Origin: Alkaliphilus peptidifermentans DSM 18978
GTDB lineage: Bacteria; Bacillota; Clostridia; Peptostreptococcales; Natronincolaceae
NCBI RefSeq assembly: GCF_900101495.1
Contig: NZ_FMUS01000010.1
Span: 39,581 to 103,580 of the forward strand
DNA: 64,000 nt
Reading direction: 5' to 3'
The translations under genes were made by a program, and so were the position numbers. Of this stretch, positions 23,999 through 32,231 are shown one piece after another. Below the pieces are notes generated by a model. It was given only the letters and a program-made list of their open reading frames with translations. It did no database searches and was not told where the DNA came from. Within the stretch, counting starts at the first letter, position 1; each line of letters starts with the position of its first letter.

Positions 23999-24916
23999 AT
24001 GAAATATACATTAAAAAATATGGATAAGCATATGTTGTCCGAAAACCACCAGCAATTAGTAGCCATTGCAAATGAAGGTGGAAATTTAACAGCTGACTGC
24101 GAAAATTGTTTCGGCCTGTGCTGTGTGGCATTGTGCTTTCCAGCTTCAGAAGGCTTCCCAATTGATAAAAATGCAGGGCAGCCCTGTCCAAATCTACAGG
24201 CAGACTTTCGCTGTTGTATATACAAAAGCCTAAATGAACAAGGGCTTAAAGGTTGCACTGCTTTTGACTGTTTTGGAGCAGGTCAGAAGGTTTGTCAGTA
24301 CAGCTATAATGGACATGATTGGCGTAAATTTCCACAAACTTCTCAAGAGATGTTTGAAGTATTCCAAATCATGCGTCAACTCCATGAGTTACTTTGGTAT
24401 CTGACAGATGCACTATCTCGACAATCAATACAATCCAAACAAGATATCCATGAGTCCCTCAAGGCCATGCTGGTCAAGACTGGAGAAATCACACATCTTA
24501 CCCCAAAATCTCTAATGGAATTCGACGTGACAGCACACCGAGTAGATGTTAATAAGCTACTCCTAAAAACCAGTGAATATGTACGAGCCAAAGCTCGTCG
24601 CCAACAGAAGAGTTCCACCAAGAGGCAAAAGACTTTTGGTGGAAAATTAGACCTTGTCGGAGCAGACCTTAGAAAAACAGATATGAGGGGGGAAAATTTG
24701 CGTGGAGCCTACCTTATTGCGGCAGATCTTAGAGGTGTTGATTTAAGCGGAGCTGATGTAATTGGAGCTGATTTACGAGATGCTGACCTGAGAGGAGCAG
24801 ATTTAAGAAATAGTTTATTTCTCACCCAAGCTCAAATTAACATGGCTATAGGAGACATTAATACAATGCTACCCTTGTCGCTGACTCCTCCAACAAGCTG
24901 GCTAATTAAAAAATAA
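23999..24916 (+). CDS. Cys-rich pentapeptide-repeat protein
   Basis: 305 residues from ATG 23999 (GTGAGGT at 23984-23990 gives the best spacing). Two parts: an N-terminal Cys-rich region with ADCENCFGLCCVALCF, PCPNLQADFRCCIYK and GCTAFDCFGAGQKVC (about 25-105), and a C-terminal pentapeptide-repeat coil from about 220 to 278 (ADLRKTDMRGENLRG, VDLSGADVIGADLRDADLRG). The N-terminal Cys pattern resembles metal- or cluster-binding domains; a few Bacillus pentapeptide proteins share this layout. Pentapeptide proteins can mimic DNA and shield topoisomerases; the role here is unknown. Confidence 0.75.
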   Translation: MKYTLKNMDKHMLSENHQQLVAIANEGGNLTADCENCFGLCCVALCFPASEGFPIDKNAGQPCPNLQADFRCCIYKSLNEQGLKGCTAFDCFGAGQKVCQYSYNGHDWRKFPQTSQEMFEVFQIMRQLHELLWYLTDALSRQSIQSKQDIHESLKAMLVKTGEITHLTPKSLMEFDVTAHRVDVNKLLLKTSEYVRAKARRQQKSSTKRQKTFGGKLDLVGADLRKTDMRGENLRGAYLIAADLRGVDLSGADVIGADLRDADLRGADLRNSLFLTQAQINMAIGDINTMLPLSLTPPTSWLIKK

Positions 24917-25147
24917 AATGAAAAAGTATATATAAAAGAGTGACGAATTCATGTTTTTTATTAAAGCAAGGAAAACCAATTATTGACAACAAAACATATG
25001 TTCTGTATGATTATTATAATATACAAATTAGAGAAATAAAAATAATGACGTTTTTAACCCTTTTCATTTGTAAAGATCTGCAAAGAAGCAGAGCGATTCA
25101 TTGTGTCTAGAGAAAATAGCCAATTAGATAATAAGGAGGGGCTTTAT
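24917..25147. other. Gap with SOS-type promoter
   Basis: The gap of 231 bases before the lipoprotein gene contains the strong promoter of 24983-25011 (listed separately) and otherwise nothing recognisable. The AAGGAGG site for the next gene is at 25132-25138. Confidence 0.5.
24983..25011 (+). promoter_or_regulatory. Sigma-A promoter with LexA-like box
   Basis: TTGACA (24983-24988), 17-base spacer, TATGAT (25006-25011). Inside the spacer, AAACATATGTTC (24992-25003) matches the Gram-positive LexA box GAACATATGTTC in 11 of 12 bases. A LexA box between -35 and -10 would give SOS control. It drives the lipoprotein gene at 25148 or, if a gene has been lost, is a left-over. Confidence 0.65.
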
Positions 25148-25834
25148 TTGAAAAAAATAATATATTTAGTAATTTCTTTTCTAACATTAACTTTATTCTT
25201 CACATCCTGCTCCTCATCCAACGATAGTAATTTATTATCTTTAAATGAATTTATTGAAAGTGAAGATAATATTCCAGATATAACAATACTGTCACCAGTT
25301 ACATTATCTAATAATGACATGTTTCCCATTAATGGACAACATCAATACTTAAGATTAAAAATGGTTAAGGGAATATACTATGAAGATTGGAGTCCTGGAG
25401 CACATGTAGGGCCACAGTGGGAGGGTTATTACACTATTGAATTAACAGATGAATATGGAAATTCTATTGCTGAAACAGACCTTAGCAGAATATATAAGGA
25501 GTCTTTACTTTTTAATGCTCCATTTGAAATTCAATTCGATGATTATAATAATGATGGAAATATGGACTTCACCATAGGCCAGTACACAACAAGCAATGGC
25601 AGAGATTATAAGCTATTTACATTAAGAGCGGATGGAAAAGTAGAGGAACTGATTATTAAAGATTATTCCTCATTGTTCATTAGTACCACAACAGGATATT
25701 ACTCTACAAAGCTTACAATTATAGAGAATGGCTCTTTTAAAATAGAGTATTATGATAATTCACAAGAGAAATATTTTGAAGATGTTTTTAAGTGGGATGG
25801 AAATAAATTTATTAAAGCTGATAGGAACAATTAA
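25148..25834 (+). CDS. Lipoprotein with Asp-rich (FG-GAP-like) segment
   Basis: 228 residues from TTG 25148 (AAGGAGG 9 bases upstream; an in-frame GTG at 25103 is not supported). Lipobox FTSC, Cys21. The mature part has QWEGYYTIELTDEYGNSIAE and FDDYNNDGNMDFTIGQYT, an Asp/Asn-rich Ca2+-binding-like loop typical of VCBS/FG-GAP repeats. Extracellular, membrane-anchored. Behind the LexA-like promoter. Confidence 0.65.
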   Translation: MKKIIYLVISFLTLTLFFTSCSSSNDSNLLSLNEFIESEDNIPDITILSPVTLSNNDMFPINGQHQYLRLKMVKGIYYEDWSPGAHVGPQWEGYYTIELTDEYGNSIAETDLSRIYKESLLFNAPFEIQFDDYNNDGNMDFTIGQYTTSNGRDYKLFTLRADGKVEELIIKDYSSLFISTTTGYYSTKLTIIENGSFKIEYYDNSQEKYFEDVFKWDGNKFIKADRNN

Positions 25835-25891
25835 TGGAGGATTTGATAGACAGGCACTATCGATAATGATTAGGTTGAGAGGATTGATAAT

Positions 25892-26668
25892 TTGGAGGCC
25901 GTAATTGTAGAAAGAAGCACTTCTCCATCTGCTGTAATAGTAAGTATACCACATGGTTCATCGGATATTACCTTAGAAATGCAGAGTAATATGAAGGAAA
26001 ATGTCTTGCTTACAAACAACGATTGGTTTTTAAATAGTCTCTATGATTTTCTTTATAAATTAGATATTATAAAAGTGTCGGCTAATTATAGCCGATACGT
26101 AATAGATGTAAATAGAAGTATAAATAAAAAACAAACATTGGGTGATTATACAGAATCCTTAATTTATCATAAAACAACATTTGGTCAAGAGATATATGAA
26201 AATCCACTATCAAGTGAGATAATTAATAATAGAATAAAGACAATTTACCAGCCTTTTCATAGCTGCTTATTAGATGGAATAAATAATTCCTTAAGGGTAA
26301 AAAGCAAGGTCTATTTATTCGATTTACATAGCTTTTATGTACAGTCTACAGCAGATATTGTGCTAGGAACATGCAATGGAAAAGCTTGTTCAAGTGAATT
26401 AATTAATATTGTTTATAATTCTTTTGTTTCAGAAAATTTCTCAGTAAAAATAGATGAAAAAGGTCTGCGTGGAGGGTTTATTGTATCCAATTATAGTTCT
26501 ATAAATAATGTTGAAGCTATTCAAATTGAGATCCGATATACAGCATACATAGAGGATAGGTATTTTGGCGAAGAAGAGGTCATACATAAAAATAATGAAT
26601 TATTTTATAAAACACAAGAACGATTAATTAGAGTTTTTAAAAATATTAAGGAAATGCTTGATGACTAG
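25892..26668 (+). CDS. N-formylglutamate amidohydrolase family protein
   Basis: 258 residues from TTG 25892. Family motifs: AVIVSIPHGSSDI (zinc site His), SRYVIDVNRSINKK, LFDLHSFYVQ (second His), GGFIVSNYSS and AIQIEIRYTAYIED. The family removes formyl or acyl groups from amino acids with a zinc-bound water. Whether the substrate is N-formylglutamate is uncertain because no hut genes surround it. AGAGGATTG lies upstream with long spacing. Confidence 0.8.
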   Translation: MEAVIVERSTSPSAVIVSIPHGSSDITLEMQSNMKENVLLTNNDWFLNSLYDFLYKLDIIKVSANYSRYVIDVNRSINKKQTLGDYTESLIYHKTTFGQEIYENPLSSEIINNRIKTIYQPFHSCLLDGINNSLRVKSKVYLFDLHSFYVQSTADIVLGTCNGKACSSELINIVYNSFVSENFSVKIDEKGLRGGFIVSNYSSINNVEAIQIEIRYTAYIEDRYFGEEEVIHKNNELFYKTQERLIRVFKNIKEMLDD

Positions 26669-26728
26669 ATACGTAAATAACTATGACATTATGTCAGGGT
26701 AATCTACTACTGGAGGTAAGTAAATGAT

Positions 26729-27313
26729 ATGAAAGATAAATCAGAAACAGTATATCAACGATTAACAGGAAAAGGGATATTCCCCCATCATTTTGCCTTC
26801 ACTTTATTGATGCCATTTAGAAATATTTTTCTTTCTCCAAAAAAATTAATTAAAAGATTAGAACTCAAAGTCGATTCCAATGTGTTAGAGATAGGACCAG
26901 GGCCGGGGTATTTTAGCGTTGATGTTGCAAAGGCAATTCCTTGTGGAAGGCTATATCTCTTTGATATACAAAAGGAAATGTTGGATATAGCAAAGAAAAG
27001 ATTAGAAAAAAGAAAAATTAGCAATGTTGAGTATCATTTAAGTAATGGATTTGAGTTTCCATATAAAGCAAACCATTTCGATGTTATTTTCATGATCACA
27101 GTATTAGGTGAAATTGAAAATAAAGAAGAATATGTAAAAGAAATTCATAGGGTTTTAAGAAAAAATGGAACTATCTCAATATCAGAGCAGTTTGGTGATC
27201 CAGACAAAATGACAATTGATGAAATAAATGAATTGTTTGCCAAGAACGACTTTGAGCTTTATAAAAAATATGGTAGTAAAAATAACTTTACAGTGAATTA
27301 TATTAAACTTTAA
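26729..27313 (+). CDS. Class I SAM-dependent methyltransferase
   Basis: 194 residues. SAM-binding motif I is NVLEIGPGPGYFSVDVA (residues 50-66), motif II LYLFDIQKEML with the acidic Asp at the end of beta2, and later HFDVIFMITVLGEI and RVLRKNGTISISE. It resembles UbiE/COQ5-type methyltransferases. Substrate unknown. The GGAGG site lies before ATG 26729 (GGAGGTAAG, 26712). Confidence 0.85.
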   Translation: MKDKSETVYQRLTGKGIFPHHFAFTLLMPFRNIFLSPKKLIKRLELKVDSNVLEIGPGPGYFSVDVAKAIPCGRLYLFDIQKEMLDIAKKRLEKRKISNVEYHLSNGFEFPYKANHFDVIFMITVLGEIENKEEYVKEIHRVLRKNGTISISEQFGDPDKMTIDEINELFAKNDFELYKKYGSKNNFTVNYIKL

Positions 27314-27346
27314 AAATAGAGAAAATGTTAAAGGGGAGAAACAAAT

Positions 27347-27697
27347 ATGAGTATATATCGAGTGATTAAAAGTAGAAAAACTGATTATGAAAATCCAATA
27401 AAGGTGTACGAGGGAGAAAAAGTTATATGTAAAGAAGAATCCAATGAGGCTGGAGACTGGGCTGGTTGGGTTTATTGTAAGAGTGATAATAATGAAGGTT
27501 GGATTCCTAAGCAAATAATTAATAAAAGTGGTGATATTGGCTTGGTAGTAGAAGATTATGATGCAACAGAATTTGATGTAGAAGTCGATGAAATCATTAT
27601 TATGGATAAGATTCTAAATGGCTGGATATGGGGAGCTAAAAAGGATAATCCACTTATAAAAGGGTGGATTCCGCTGAATCATTTAGAGAAAATCTAG
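27347..27697 (+). CDS. Two-domain SH3-like protein
   Basis: 116 residues with two SH3-like folds: the first with KTDYENPIKVYEGEKVICKE and the end WVYCKSDNNEGWIPKQI, the second with VVEDYDATEFDVEVDE and the end GWIPLNHLEKI. Each has a GWIP signature at its C-terminus, as in bacterial SH3 domains. No signal peptide, so probably a cytoplasmic adaptor. AAGGGGAG precedes the ATG. Confidence 0.75.
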   Translation: MSIYRVIKSRKTDYENPIKVYEGEKVICKEESNEAGDWAGWVYCKSDNNEGWIPKQIINKSGDIGLVVEDYDATEFDVEVDEIIIMDKILNGWIWGAKKDNPLIKGWIPLNHLEKI

Positions 27698-27738
27698 TTT
27701 CATTAAAATTAGGAAAATTCAAGGAGGTAATATAAAAA

Positions 27739-28350
27739 TTGAGTTTTGATGATTACGCTAAAAATTGGGATACCGAAAAAAGAATTAATAGAGCAAAAAT
27801 AATTGCAAATGAAATAAGCAAATCAATTGATATAGATAAAAATTCTTCAGCTATGGAGTTCGGTTGTGGAACTGGTCTTGTAAGCTTTAATCTTTATAAT
27901 AAATTTAAAAAAATCACCCTTATTGATTCATCAAAAGGAATGATTGAGATACTCAACTCTAAAATTGATAAATATAAAATAAATAATATGGTTGCAAAGC
28001 ATCTAGATATATCTAATCAATTTTTTTTAGATATAAAATTTGATGTTATTTACAGCTCCATGGTATTGCATCATGTATATGATACTGAAGAAATATTAAA
28101 AATGTTTTATGAATTGCTTAATAAAGATGGTTACTTGTGCATTGTTGATTTGGATGAAGAAGATGGTAGCTTTCATAAAAAATATCCGGAGTTCGATGGA
28201 CATAATGGGTTTAATCAAGATAAATTAAAAAGTACTTTATTAAACACTGGGTTTAATAACATAGAATCATATACCTTTTTTTATGATGAAAAAGTTATAG
28301 ATGGTGAAAGGATTAAATATTCCTTATTCATGATGAAGGCAAGGAAGTAG
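27739..28350 (+). CDS. Class I SAM-dependent methyltransferase
   Basis: 203 residues from TTG 27739 behind AAGGAGGT. SAM motif AMEFGCGTGLVSFNLY, then ITLIDSSKGMI, DVIYSSMVLHHVYD and LLNKDGYLCIVDLDEEDGSF. It is unrelated in sequence to the methyltransferase at 26729, so the pair is not a tandem duplication. Substrate unknown. Confidence 0.85.
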   Translation: MSFDDYAKNWDTEKRINRAKIIANEISKSIDIDKNSSAMEFGCGTGLVSFNLYNKFKKITLIDSSKGMIEILNSKIDKYKINNMVAKHLDISNQFFLDIKFDVIYSSMVLHHVYDTEEILKMFYELLNKDGYLCIVDLDEEDGSFHKKYPEFDGHNGFNQDKLKSTLLNTGFNNIESYTFFYDEKVIDGERIKYSLFMMKARK

Positions 28351-28395
28351 AAAATAACGATAATAGACTCGAACCGAAATATGGAGGTTAAACCT

Positions 28396-28956
28396 ATGAG
28401 GCATATAGAAATTAGCAGACCCAAAATTGAAGACATAGAATTAATTAATGAATTTTTCGAAGTTGTAATTAGAGATACATTTCAAAGAAACGGAATATCA
28501 GATTTAGTAGACACAATAAATGAAGAAATTGTAGATAAGCGAAGAATTTTAAATCAGGACTTTAAAAGTGATGGCAATAATAGATATTTCCTTATAGCAA
28601 AAGAAGAAGAAAAGATTGTCGGCACAATTGAATATGGGCCATCGAATGAATTACTTATTTCATGCACCAACGGAGAATTGAAAGAGTTAGTAGAGATAGG
28701 AACGGTATTCGTACATCCCAATTATCAAAAGAAAGGAATTGGTAGTAGGATGTGGAATTTAATATTTAAAGAATTAGAAAAAAAGGGAATAGAGGAATTT
28801 TGCTTCGATAGTGGCTACAAAAGTGCACAGCAAACATGGATTAAAAAGTTTGGTAATCCTCAGTATTTTTTAAAGGATTATTGGGGAGAAGATGCCCACC
28901 ATATGGTTTGGAGAATAAGCCTAAAGGATGAATCAATTAAGTGGATTTGGACATAG
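28396..28956 (+). CDS. GNAT family N-acetyltransferase
   Basis: 186 residues from ATG 28396; GGAGG lies 8-12 bases upstream and overlaps an in-frame ATG at 28381. LVEIGTVFVHPNYQKKGIGSRMW contains the acetyl-CoA loop (Q-K-K-G-I-G-S, about 111-117). The C-terminus FGNPQYFLKDYWGEDAHHMV is long. A standard GNAT of unknown substrate. Confidence 0.85.
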   Translation: MRHIEISRPKIEDIELINEFFEVVIRDTFQRNGISDLVDTINEEIVDKRRILNQDFKSDGNNRYFLIAKEEEKIVGTIEYGPSNELLISCTNGELKELVEIGTVFVHPNYQKKGIGSRMWNLIFKELEKKGIEEFCFDSGYKSAQQTWIKKFGNPQYFLKDYWGEDAHHMVWRISLKDESIKWIWT

Positions 28957-29145
28957 TGCTACTTATAAGGCTATGATAAAAATAATAAAGTCGGTACCCC
29001 CTTATACAGAGTAATTTATTTTAAAAAATATCATGGTGTTAGATTGGATAAGTCATAGTAGTGACTATAAAGTAATATTATTTGATCAAGTATTGTAATA
29101 CTTTAAATAAAGATTAGAAAAGCAGAGCTGCTAATGAGGAGAATT

Positions 29146-29520
29146 ATGAAGAACTCAGAACGAAATAGAATTTATTACTTAGCTTTTATTATAATTGTTA
29201 TCATTCTAGGGCTAGGTTCAAGATCAGATACTATGCCAAGATGGGTACATATGTATATGGGTGATATTTTATGGGGCCTCATGATTTTTTTGATTATTGG
29301 TATGATATTTAAGAAGAAGGGCACCTATTGGATTGGTATTGTAGCTATTGGAGTTACATTTTTCATCGAGATAAGTCAGTTGTATCAAGCTGATTGGATT
29401 AATGCAATAAGATACACAAAGCTTGGAGGATTAGTATTAGGCTACGGATTTTTATGGTCAGATTTGTTAGCATATACGATAGGAATTTTAATAGGAGTCA
29501 TACTAGAAAACAAGTATTAA
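29146..29520 (+). CDS. DUF2809 membrane protein
   Basis: 124 residues from ATG 29146 (GAGGAG 5 bases upstream; the ATG at 29134 overlaps the RBS). The DUF2809 signature is clear: GLGSRSDTMPRWVHMYMGD, LWGLMIFLIIG, FFIEISQLYQADWI and LGGLVLGYGFLWSDLLAYTI. Four to five membrane segments. Function unknown. Confidence 0.8.
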   Translation: MKNSERNRIYYLAFIIIVIILGLGSRSDTMPRWVHMYMGDILWGLMIFLIIGMIFKKKGTYWIGIVAIGVTFFIEISQLYQADWINAIRYTKLGGLVLGYGFLWSDLLAYTIGILIGVILENKY

Positions 29521-29705
29521 TAATAAAAAGTACATTAGATAAAAAAAGATGTCCTTGAAAATAATAGAATATAGGGTTGAGAATAAAATGAAAATCATTC
29601 TTAATATTTAGTCGCGGGAAATTATTTTGATTAAATCAATATCATTTTATAATCTGTAATCATAAATTGTATTGTGATAGAAAAATTTATGAGGTGGTTA
29701 TAGCC

Positions 29706-30581
29706 ATGAATAGATTCAAAGCAGCTTATTTGGCGATTTCTGTAAGCGTATTTTTAGTGCTTCTCAAAGTTTTTGTTGGATTTGTAACTAATTCTATAAG
29801 TATTATCTCAGATGCACTCCACTCTTCAATGGATGTTATAGCATCTACTATAACTTTAGTAGCTATGAACCTTGCAAAAAAACCTGAAGATAAGTGTCAT
29901 AACTATGGCCATGGTAAATATGAAGATTTAGCAGCAGCAATACAAAGTGTACTAATACTTATAATATCAGTTACAATAATAACTCAAGCTGCTTTGAGAA
30001 TAGTAAATCAAAATCTAATTACAGAAACATTACCAGGGATTTTTGTAATGATTGTATCAATTACATTGCACTCAATTACAGTATTAATAATGTTAAAATA
30101 CGCAAAGAAGGAAAACTCTGTTGCTCTTAGAGCAAATGCCCTACATCTACTGGCAGATGTTGTTACTTCAGTGGGAATAATAGTTGGGTTAGTAATCATT
30201 CACTTTACAGGACTTAAGATAATTGACCCAATTGTTGCAATCGTAGTTGCCCTTATTATAATAAAGACTGGCTATGACATAGGTAAAGAATCAATAGCGC
30301 AGCTATTGGATAAGAGCCTTAGTTTAGAAGAAATGAAGATAATAAAAGAAACATTAGCAAAACATAGCCCACCTGTCTTGGATTATCATCATCTTAGGAC
30401 TCGAAGAGTAGGTCAAATTAGACAAGTCGATGTTCACTTAATTTTCCCAAATAATTTTAGTCTAATGGATGCCCATGATGTTTCAAGTAATATAGAAAAG
30501 GATATTCAACAGAGGATTTCAACTGTTAGGACTACAATTCATTTGGAACCAGAAACACATAATCATTCGTATAAATGGTAA
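29706..30581 (+). CDS. Cation diffusion facilitator (CDF) transporter
   Basis: 291 residues from ATG 29706 behind GAGGTGG (a TTG at 29667 is not supported). Six membrane segments and the two CDF metal-binding signatures: SDALHSSMDV (helix 2, about 36-45), HNYGHGKYEDLAAAI after helix 2, and NALHLLADVVTS (helix 5). A cytoplasmic C-terminal domain with RVGQIRQVDVHL and DVSSNIEKDI follows. Likely exports divalent metals such as zinc, iron or manganese. A stand-alone gene. Confidence 0.85.
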   Translation: MNRFKAAYLAISVSVFLVLLKVFVGFVTNSISIISDALHSSMDVIASTITLVAMNLAKKPEDKCHNYGHGKYEDLAAAIQSVLILIISVTIITQAALRIVNQNLITETLPGIFVMIVSITLHSITVLIMLKYAKKENSVALRANALHLLADVVTSVGIIVGLVIIHFTGLKIIDPIVAIVVALIIIKTGYDIGKESIAQLLDKSLSLEEMKIIKETLAKHSPPVLDYHHLRTRRVGQIRQVDVHLIFPNNFSLMDAHDVSSNIEKDIQQRISTVRTTIHLEPETHNHSYKW

Positions 30582-30688
30582 AAAGCCATAGAGATTTTAA
30601 TATCTTGGCGGAGAGGTGTTTAAGCTTCGAATATATAATGATTGATGAATACCAATGTATAAAATTTATAGAGGAATAGGGAGAGAAT

Positions 30689-31081
30689 ATGATTAAAAAA
30701 GTTGGTATTAGTTTGACATTTTTTTTATTACTTATTTTTTTTTCAGGATGTAGTACAAGTAATACATTCATTGAGGTTATCAATTATAAATATGTAGAAA
30801 CCAATGAACCTATTCTACAGTCTGAGATCATAAAGACATGGATTTTTACAGATGAAAAAACAGTAAGTGATATTGTAAGTGCTTTGTCAGATATCAGAAA
30901 AGCCAATGTCTTATATGACATTGCCCCACCACCTTATGTCTTTAAAGTTTATATTGATAATGTTCTTTCCAAAGAATATAGCATTTGGTTAGAGGTAACG
31001 AAAAGCATTGTATGGTTAGATGGTGATTGGTACCATTTAAGTGAAAAATCGCAAAAAGAGTTGAAAAATATACTTGATTAG
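30689..31081 (+). CDS. Putative lipoprotein, unknown
   Basis: 130 residues; signal peptide with lipobox FSGC, Cys21. The mature domain has IIKTWIFTDEKTVSDIVSAL, PPPYVFKVYIDNVLSKEYSI and a WLDGDWYHLSEKSQKEL end, which recalls small extracellular lipoproteins with a DUF5301-like fold (W..d.ekti.. and a YhL end). Family not certain. AATAGGGAGAG before the ATG. Confidence 0.6.
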   Translation: MIKKVGISLTFFLLLIFFSGCSTSNTFIEVINYKYVETNEPILQSEIIKTWIFTDEKTVSDIVSALSDIRKANVLYDIAPPPYVFKVYIDNVLSKEYSIWLEVTKSIVWLDGDWYHLSEKSQKELKNILD

Positions 31082-31120
31082 ACTATAAAATATAATTGAG
31101 AATATGTTTATAGATAAGTC

Positions 31121-31140
31121 AACGTTATATAACAAAGTTT
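31121..31140 (+). repeat. Palindromic GTTATATAAC junction
   Basis: AACGTTATATAACAAAG contains the 10-base palindrome GTTATATAAC (31124-31133). It is exactly the right end (ACGTTATA) of the island repeat joined to the left end (TATAACA). It lies between a lipoprotein gene and the next membrane-anchored protein gene, where two elements would meet. Confidence 0.4.
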
Positions 31141-31205
31141 TTACTACTTTTATGGTTCTTTTAAAGGCCTGTTTTATAAAGTGTTTTTTTAAGGGGATGT
31201 AGAAC

Positions 31206-31613
31206 TTGGAAAAAAGAAAAAAACTAGCATTAATAATTGGTATAATATTGCTTCTGATTACTGGTTATGGATTAACTTATATCCCTCGAAGCATTATAAA
31301 TATTAAATCGACTGAAGTTACAAAGCTCACTGTTTTTAATGGCAACTCAGGTAGTCAGATTGAGATAACTAATAGAACTGATATTGACTATATAATCAAT
31401 AATTTAAATGATGTTCAATTTCAAAAAGGTAAAGTGGCAATTGGTTATATGGGCTATAGTTTCAATACAACTATTTATGATAAAAAAGGAAAGTCAATAA
31501 AAAATTTGATTATAAATTCTGAGAAAACAATAAGATATAAAGGGTTTTTCTATGAAGCTAAAACCAATCTAATTGATTATCACTATATTGAAAACCTATT
31601 TATTACAAACTGA
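31206..31613 (+). CDS. Membrane-anchored small protein, unknown
   Basis: 135 residues from TTG 31206. An N-terminal membrane anchor (about 6-22) and a beta-rich domain with VTKLTVFNGNSGSQIEITNR and VAIGYMGYSFNTTIYDKKGK. This resembles small Bacillus extracytoplasmic proteins of the DUF5301 type, to which the preceding lipoprotein is distantly alike. AAGGGGATG before the start. Substrate unknown. Confidence 0.55.
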   Translation: MEKRKKLALIIGIILLLITGYGLTYIPRSIINIKSTEVTKLTVFNGNSGSQIEITNRTDIDYIINNLNDVQFQKGKVAIGYMGYSFNTTIYDKKGKSIKNLIINSEKTIRYKGFFYEAKTNLIDYHYIENLFITN

Positions 31614-31657
31614 CCCTTTTTTTTATAACTATTATTTTACAACTAGGAGGAGAAATC

Positions 31658-32191
31658 GTGGAAAGCATAACATATAGAAAATTATCTTTAGAAGAGTGCG
31701 AAAAAATAAATGAAATGAATCCATCTCAATATATTGGAAGGGCATGGAGAGAGGTTGAGGGAAAACGCCAATTGATTGAAATTAATTATCTTGATTCAGA
31801 TTGGCCAAATGGATATCAACACCATTTCAATAATCTAAGAAATACTATTTTAAGTGGTGGGAGTGCAATTGGTGCTTTTAATTGTAGTAATAAACTATTA
31901 GGATTTGCTACTGTAAATTGTCTGTTCTTTGGCAAAAGGTATAAATATGTTTTACTTGATCAGCTTTTTATAACACTAGAATATAGAAATAGAGGTATTG
32001 GGAAAAAATTATTTATGCATTCGGTTAATGCAGCAAAAGAGTGGAATGCAGATAAGATATATATATGTGCAGGATCGGCTGAGGAGACAATTGCTTTTTA
32101 TTTAGCCATAGGCTGTAAAGAAGCAGAAGAAATAAATAAAGTGTTTTACGAAAGTGATCCTAGAGATCTTCAGTTAGAATATGTTTTATAA
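31658..32191 (+). CDS. GNAT family N-acetyltransferase
   Basis: 177 residues from GTG 31658 behind AGGAGGAG. VLLDQLFITLEYRNRGIGKK contains the CoA loop (R-N-R-G-I-G-K, about residues 112-118), then IYICAGSAEETIAFYLAIGC. Substrate unknown. It starts after a run of Ts that can terminate the previous transcript (31614-31624). Confidence 0.83.
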   Translation: MESITYRKLSLEECEKINEMNPSQYIGRAWREVEGKRQLIEINYLDSDWPNGYQHHFNNLRNTILSGGSAIGAFNCSNKLLGFATVNCLFFGKRYKYVLLDQLFITLEYRNRGIGKKLFMHSVNAAKEWNADKIYICAGSAEETIAFYLAIGCKEAEEINKVFYESDPRDLQLEYVL

Positions 32192-32231
32192 CAAAAAGAC
32201 AGGTATCTAAAAATCTTCTTGAGAGGATATA

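Noticed and set aside
24376..24621. - strand frame inside the pentapeptide protein gene
   Set aside because: Antisense shadow of a well-supported gene, without RBS or homology.
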